NCBI GenBank assembly: GCA_045632845.1
Contig: JAZQXL010000004.1
Coordinates: 1 to 63,236, forward strand
Reading direction: 5' to 3'
Length of the DNA: 63,236 nt
Source of the DNA: RGIG4140 sp045632845
GTDB taxonomy: Bacteria > Pseudomonadota > Alphaproteobacteria > CAAHEQ01 > UBA3637
Shown: positions 59,594 to 63,236 of the stretch, in pieces
Layout: every line of letters starts with the position of its first letter
Position numbering within the stretch: the first letter of the stretch is position 1
The notes under the pieces: model-generated
Databases searched by the model: none
Seen by the model: only the letters and a program-made list of their open reading frames with translations
What the model was told of the DNA's origin: nothing
Position numbers and translations under genes: made by a program

Positions 59594-60607
59594 ATGATTC
59601 AAAAAAACTGGCAAGATTTGATTAAACCATCTAACCTTTCTGTGGACACAGTTGTTCCTGGTTTTAAGGCTACGATGGTGGTTGAACCTTTAGAACGCGG
59701 ATTTGGTACAACATTGGGTAATGCATTGCGCCGTATTTTATTGTCTTCATTGCAAGGCGGTGCAGTTAATGCAATTAAAATTGATGGTGTTTTACATGAA
59801 TTCTCATCAATTCCTGGAGTTCGTGAAGATGTTACAGAAATTATCTTGAACATCAAAGGATTGGCTTTAAAAGTTGATTCAGATGCTCCACAACGCATTT
59901 ACTTGAATGCAACAGGTCCTTGTGTTGTTACTGCTTCTCAAATTACAACAAATCAAAGCGTTGAAATTATGAATCCGGAAGCTGTTATCTGTACATTAGA
60001 TGCAGGCGCTTCTATCAATATCGAAATGATGGTTTCAACAGGAAAAGGTTATGTTGTTGCATCTCAAAACAGACCAGAAGATTGTCCAATTGGTTTAATT
60101 CCAATTGATTCAGTTTACTCACCTGTTAAATCTGTTGTTTATAAAGTTGTTAATGCTCGTGTTGGGCAACAAACAGACTATGATAAACTTTATTTAACAG
60201 TTGAAACAAATGGTGTTGTTTCTCCAGAAGATGCTGTTGCTTTAGCAGCTCGCATTATGCAAGAACAACTCAAATCATTCATTAACTTTGAAGAACCAGA
60301 AGAAGCAACATTAGAAGATAAGATTGCTGAGTTGCCATTCAACAAAAACTTACTCTTAAAAGTTGATGAATTGGAATTGTCTGTTCGTTCTGCAAACTGC
60401 TTGAAAAACGACAACATTATCTACATTGGTGATTTGGTCCAAAAAACAGAATCTGAAATGCTCAGAACACCAAACTTTGGTCGTAAATCATTGAATGAAA
60501 TCAAAGAATTATTGGCTGAAATGGATTTGCATTTAGGTATGCAGGTTGAAGGTTGGCCACCAGAAGATTTAGAAGTCTTATCAGCTACAATTGATAGCGA
60601 CAACTAA
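59594..60607 (+). CDS. rpoA: RNA polymerase alpha subunit
   Basis: The 337-residue alpha subunit assembles RNA polymerase and reads UP elements and activators. The N-terminal dimer domain (EPLERGFGTTLGNALRRILLSSLQGGAV) and the C-terminal domain (VDELELSVRSANCLKNDNIIYIGDLVQKTESEMLRTPNFGRKSLNEIKELL) are intact. AAGGGAACC precedes the start. It lies between rpsK and rplQ as usual; unusual are the structured gaps on both sides. Confidence 0.98.
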   Translation: MIQKNWQDLIKPSNLSVDTVVPGFKATMVVEPLERGFGTTLGNALRRILLSSLQGGAVNAIKIDGVLHEFSSIPGVREDVTEIILNIKGLALKVDSDAPQRIYLNATGPCVVTASQITTNQSVEIMNPEAVICTLDAGASINIEMMVSTGKGYVVASQNRPEDCPIGLIPIDSVYSPVKSVVYKVVNARVGQQTDYDKLYLTVETNGVVSPEDAVALAARIMQEQLKSFINFEEPEEATLEDKIAELPFNKNLLLKVDELELSVRSANCLKNDNIIYIGDLVQKTESEMLRTPNFGRKSLNEIKELLAEMDLHLGMQVEGWPPEDLEVLSATIDSDN

Positions 60608-60611
60608 ATTT

Positions 60612-60650
60612 GGTTAGAAAAATCGCCAGATCTGTTTCTGGCGTCTAACC
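60612..60650 (+). promoter_or_regulatory. Two-part hairpin between rpoA and rplQ
   Basis: GGTTAGA (60612-60618) pairs with TCTAACC (60644-60650) and CGCCAG (60624-60629) with CTGGCG (60638-60643), with a 5-nt bulge on one side. It is followed by a further 90 nt without gene before rplQ. It could be a terminator, a processing site or an L17 control site. Confidence 0.55.
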
Positions 60651-60739
60651 TTTACATTGCCAAGGTTGGAGGTGTGGATGGTTAGTATGTATTATCAGCT
60701 TTGCGCGTCAAGGCTTTGTGATGAAGAAAGGAATGAAAA

Positions 60740-61291
60740 ATGCGTCACGGATTTAAAAAAAGAACATTGAATAAAAAAGCAGCTCATCGTCGTTCAATGT
60801 TTGCAAATATGGCTGTTTCTTTAATTAAACATGAACAAATTAAAACAACATTGCCAAAAGCAAAAGAATTGCGTCCAATTATTGAAAAATTAATCACAAA
60901 AGGAAAGACAAATACATTGCACGTTCGTCGTCAATTAATTTCTTTCTTACGTGACGAAGCTATGACAGAAAAATTGTTAACTGTTTTGGCTCCACGCTAC
61001 CAAGCTCGTCCAGGTGGTTATGTTCGTGTTTTAAAAGCAGGTTTCCGTTTTGGTGACTGTGCTCCTATGGGTATCATTGAACTCGTTGATAGGGATATAA
61101 CTGCTAAAGGTAAAGATTCTGGTCAAGTTGTTGAAGTTGCTGCTGAAGAAGTTAAAGCTGAAAAACCAGCTAAAGCTCCTAAAGCAAAAGCAGAAAAAGC
61201 TCCAAAGGCTGAAAAAGCCCCTAAAGCAGAAAAAGCTCCTAAAGCTAAAAAAACAACAAAAAAAGCAGTTAAAGAAGAAACAGCTGAATAA
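60740..61291 (+). CDS. rplQ: Ribosomal protein L17 with Lys/Ala/Pro tail
   Basis: The 183-residue protein has the L17 domain in residues 1-118 (MRHGFKKRTLNKKAAHRRSMFANMAVSLIKHEQIKTTLPKAKELRP onwards). The last 55 residues form a low-complexity tail that repeats KAPKAEKAPKA-like heptads; such tails occur in some alphaproteobacterial L17 proteins. AAAGGAATG lies before the ATG. It closes the ribosomal run and is followed by a strong terminator. Confidence 0.97.
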   Translation: MRHGFKKRTLNKKAAHRRSMFANMAVSLIKHEQIKTTLPKAKELRPIIEKLITKGKTNTLHVRRQLISFLRDEAMTEKLLTVLAPRYQARPGGYVRVLKAGFRFGDCAPMGIIELVDRDITAKGKDSGQVVEVAAEEVKAEKPAKAPKAKAEKAPKAEKAPKAEKAPKAKKTTKKAVKEETAE

Positions 61292-61312
61292 GACTATTTC
61301 TTGCTTAAACGA

Positions 61313-61350
61313 CAAAACCCTGTACCTGTTGGTGCAGGGTTTTGTTTATT
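61313..61350 (+). terminator. Terminator of the ribosomal superoperon
   Basis: A 14-bp stem with one wobble (CAAAACCCTGTACC at 61313-61326 with GGTGCAGGGTTTTG at 61331-61344), a 4-nt loop and a T-rich tail; it closes the rplQ message. Confidence 0.9.
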
Positions 61351-61368
61351 TGTTTTTAGGATGAAAAG

Positions 61369-61397
61369 TTGACAATAATTTAAAAATGTGATATAAA
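61369..61397 (+). promoter_or_regulatory. Promoter of the first ankyrin gene
   Basis: TTGACA (61369-61374), a 17-bp spacer and TATAAA (61392-61397), just after the ribosomal terminator. Confidence 0.78.
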
Positions 61398-61423
61398 TTT
61401 TTATGTTTTAAAAGGGAGTTTTT

Positions 61424-62275
61424 ATGCGAGTTGATGAAGCAGAATTATTGCGTAATATTTATATTCAAAAATCATTGAGTGAAGTGACAATGTTATCTTC
61501 TTGCTCTGGTGATGTTTTGGGAGAGATGTTAAATCCAGCTCTTTTGCAAGCTGCATTAAAAGTTAAGAATGCGCAAGTTATTCAAGATATGATAAAGCAC
61601 AAGGCTGATTTGAATGCTTTTTCGATGCATGGTTATACTCCTTTAATGATGGCGGCAATGTCGGGTTGTGCTCAAAGTGTGTCCTCTTTGATTTCAGCTG
61701 GTGTGGATGTGAATTTGATCAATAAAAAGGGGCAGTCAGCTCTTTGGTTGGCTGCAAGTAATGGGCATGCTGATGTTGTGAAAGTTCTTGCAAAATCAGG
61801 TGCGGATTTGAATTTGGAAGATAAAAAAGATGGAAAGACGCCGTTGATGGTTGCTTCTGAGTTGGGGCACTTGCAGGTTATATCTGCCCTTATTAAGGTG
61901 GGGGCGGATGTGAATAAGGTATCTCCTTATGGTCAGACAGCTCTTTCTTATGGAATTGTTGGTCTTTCACGTGATGTTAAGATTTTAAAGCGTTTGGTTG
62001 CTGCAGGTGCGGATATTTGTCAAGAGCCGCAAAGTGATAACAAACGTATTCATGCTTTGAAACCATTGGTATTGGCGGTCTTGCATCGTAATAGACCGGC
62101 TGTTAAGTTTTTGCTGTCTGTGGGGGCTTCGGGGAGAGAAGATGCGTTGAGATTTGCAAGAGGGCGGGATGATCAAGAAACACTTCTTCTTTTTGAACCT
62201 AAAAAGGCTCCTCAACTTGTCAAAAAACAAAAAATCGTTGTTTTAAAATCAAACAATGAAAATGTAAAGAGCTAA
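61424..62275 (+). CDS. Ankyrin-repeat protein
   Basis: The 283-residue protein has no signal peptide. After about 37 N-terminal residues at least five ankyrin units follow: about 38-67, 69-100 (GYTPLMMAAMSGCAQSVSSLISAGVDVN), 102-133 (GQSALWLAASNGHADVVKVLAKSGADLN), 136-168 and 170-200, plus weaker ones to about 250. Ankyrin repeats bind other proteins; in host-associated alphaproteobacteria they are often effectors, but a housekeeping role is possible. AAAGGGAG precedes the ATG. A lysine-rich end (VKKQKIVVLKSNNENVKS) closes it. Confidence 0.9.
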   Translation: MRVDEAELLRNIYIQKSLSEVTMLSSCSGDVLGEMLNPALLQAALKVKNAQVIQDMIKHKADLNAFSMHGYTPLMMAAMSGCAQSVSSLISAGVDVNLINKKGQSALWLAASNGHADVVKVLAKSGADLNLEDKKDGKTPLMVASELGHLQVISALIKVGADVNKVSPYGQTALSYGIVGLSRDVKILKRLVAAGADICQEPQSDNKRIHALKPLVLAVLHRNRPAVKFLLSVGASGREDALRFARGRDDQETLLLFEPKKAPQLVKKQKIVVLKSNNENVKS

Positions 62276-62328
62276 ATTTGTTTTTTTGGTTAAAAAATAG
62301 TAAAAATATTTGTAAAAAATAAAGAAAA

Positions 62329-62370
62329 CGTCAAAAAGTATTTGACGCAACTTTTTTTGTTGCGTATAAC
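62329..62370 (+). promoter_or_regulatory. Promoter with overlapping palindromes
   Basis: TTGACG (62342-62347), a 17-bp spacer and TATAAC (62365-62370). CGTCAAA (62329-62335)/TTTGACG (62341-62347) is one inverted repeat and ACGCAAC (62345-62351)/GTTGCGT (62359-62365) a second; they share GACG at the -35 and cannot both form at once. This looks like a two-state or operator promoter for the ankyrin gene at 62412. Confidence 0.65.
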
Positions 62371-62411
62371 ATAATTATATAGATTTTATTAATATAATTT
62401 TAGGGGGTAAT

Positions 62412-63236
62412 ATGACTGGTAGTTCTGGTGTTATAGAAACATTAATCAAAGCAATTGGAAGAGAAGACATCACAGACGATGAATTCAGAGCGTTAATTGC
62501 TAAAGGTGCAGATGTAAATGCTACAGATGAAGAAGGTAACACCCCATTACATGAAGCAATAATGTATGGTTATGATGATCTTGTAGAAATCTTGGTGGAA
62601 TCTAATGCAGATGTAAATAAGACAAATAAAGATGGAATGAGTCCATTGGATTTTGTTATTTATAATTTGAATGAGCAAGCAAAATATGAGGCTAGCAAAA
62701 GAGATGCAACGTATATAGCAGAATTAAGTCGCATCGCAAAATCATTAAAATCCAAAGGAGCAGAAGCAAAGTCAGAAGAATTGGCAGAAGAAGCTAAGAA
62801 ATTAGAAGGCGTAGCAGCAGCTTTTGGTCTTGAAGGAACGAATGAGCCACCACAACCAAAGGTTACAGAAACATTACACGAAGCAATTATAAGACCAGAT
62901 ATCACAGAAGAGGAATTCAGAGCGTTAATTGCTAAAGGAGCAGATGTAAATGCTACAGATGAAGAAGGTGATACTCCATTACACGAAGCAATAATGTATG
63001 GCTATGATGATTTTGTAGAAATTTTGGTAGAATCTAATGCAGATGTGAATAAAACAAATGCAGATGGAATGAGCCCATTAGATTTAGTTATCTATAATTT
63101 GAATGAACAAGCAAAACTTGACGCCAGCAAGAGAGATGCAACGTATATAGCAGAATTAAGTCGTATCGCAAAATCACTAAAAGGCAAAGGAGCTGAAGCA
63201 AAGTCAGAAGAATTGACAGAAGAAGCGAAGAAATTA
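62412..63236 (+). CDS. Ankyrin-repeat protein with 144-residue tandem module, 3' part outside window
   Basis: An open frame of 275 codons runs from the ATG at 62412 (AGGGGG 5 nt upstream) to the edge with no stop. It consists of a 144-residue module (from residue 7) repeated at least once. Each module has an N-terminal FRALIAKGADVNATDEEG unit, a full ankyrin unit TPLHEAIMYGYDD-VEILVESNADVNKTN, a half unit DGMSPLD-VIYNLNEQAK and a helical, lysine/glutamate-rich spacer (about 40 residues, SKRDATYIAELSRIAKSL). Over 108 aligned residues the two copies differ at eight. More copies may follow. There is no signal peptide. Likely a protein-binding, perhaps host-directed, protein. Confidence 0.85.
   Translation, partial: MTGSSGVIETLIKAIGREDITDDEFRALIAKGADVNATDEEGNTPLHEAIMYGYDDLVEILVESNADVNKTNKDGMSPLDFVIYNLNEQAKYEASKRDATYIAELSRIAKSLKSKGAEAKSEELAEEAKKLEGVAAAFGLEGTNEPPQPKVTETLHEAIIRPDITEEEFRALIAKGADVNATDEEGDTPLHEAIMYGYDDFVEILVESNADVNKTNADGMSPLDLVIYNLNEQAKLDASKRDATYIAELSRIAKSLKGKGAEAKSEELTEEAKKL
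62430..62861 (+). repeat. Tandem module 1 of the ankyrin gene (432 bp)
   Basis: 432-bp in-frame unit; copy 2 starts at 62862 with the same order and reading frame. The last 30 residues of each unit (around EGVAAAFGLEGTNEPPQ) form a linker. Confidence 0.88.
62862..63236 (+). repeat. Tandem module 2 of the ankyrin gene, partial
   Basis: 375 of 432 bp are within the window. Differences from copy 1 include many silent changes, so the duplication is not brand new or has been kept under protein-level selection. Confidence 0.88.

Noticed and set aside
62430..63236. CRISPR-like or satellite repeat at the right edge
   Set aside because: Two long in-frame coding units, not short repeats with unique spacers.

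Overview
The window is a contiguous piece of an AT-rich bacterial chromosome. The evidence points to an uncultured, probably host- or gut-associated alphaproteobacterium. The order tig-clpP-clpX-lon-hup-tRNA-Val, a zinc-lid adenylate kinase, long-form S14 and Gram-negative envelope genes (FadL, PagP, lytic transglycosylase, LD-carboxypeptidase) support this. Ankyrin-repeat proteins at the right edge suggest contact with a host. The exact lineage is inference; no 16S gene is present.

Layout. 1-968: 3' end of a 23S rRNA gene, a 5S rRNA gene and a terminator. 1243-3150: a tandem array of five very short single-membrane-pass proteins plus one decayed copy, with duplicated DNA and a duplicated promoter. 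3206-5512 (minus): glycolytic pgk and gap, divergent from a long charged protein of unknown function. 7224-9542 (minus): periplasmic protein and Slt-type lytic transglycosylase. 9622-15007 (plus): Mur-ligase/LD-carboxypeptidase/U32 cluster, probably muropeptide recycling, plus an AsmA-like protein. 15065-16927 (minus): HipBA-type toxin-antitoxin module and a small protein. 16988-18867 (minus): membrane-anchored glycosyltransferase and a TPM-domain protein. 18971-25901 (minus): tRNA-Val with a duplicated 3' end, HU, Lon, ClpX, ClpP, trigger factor and tRNA-Leu. 26111-31452 (plus): RF3, two paralogous HNH proteins, ThrRS and a 109-nt palindrome. 31591-33988 (minus): a cysteine-rich/DsbA-like fusion and a FadL porin. 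34212-36213 (plus): Ca2+/Na+ antiporter and an atypical MnmA. 36281-41929: glucokinase, PagP, ExoIII, a secreted HEXXH protein, ZntB and two unknowns. 42102-44141: an XRE regulator and an unknown membrane protein. 44454-61291 (plus): a 29-gene ribosomal superoperon (str-S10-spc-alpha) with secY, adk and rpoA but without tuf and rpmD. 61424-end: two ankyrin proteins, the second running off the window and built from a 144-residue tandem module.

How genes work together. LdcA trims the recycled tetrapeptide, the Mur-type ligase can reattach the tripeptide to UDP-MurNAc, and Slt supplies the muropeptides. Trigger factor, ClpXP and Lon form a protein-quality-control block. The ribosomal block has its own strong promoters at str (44239) and at rpsM (58630). 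Many genes carry near-consensus sigma-70 promoters with a 17-bp spacer, so transcription starts can be predicted well here.

The features most worth a second look are the small membrane-protein array, the Cys-rich/DsbA fusion, PagP with all three catalytic residues in an alphaproteobacterium, the tRNA-Val 3'-end duplication around a GC-rich insert, the palindrome after thrS, a predicted leaderless HEXXH metalloprotein gene, and the ankyrin gene with a 432-bp in-frame duplication behind a promoter made of overlapping palindromes.
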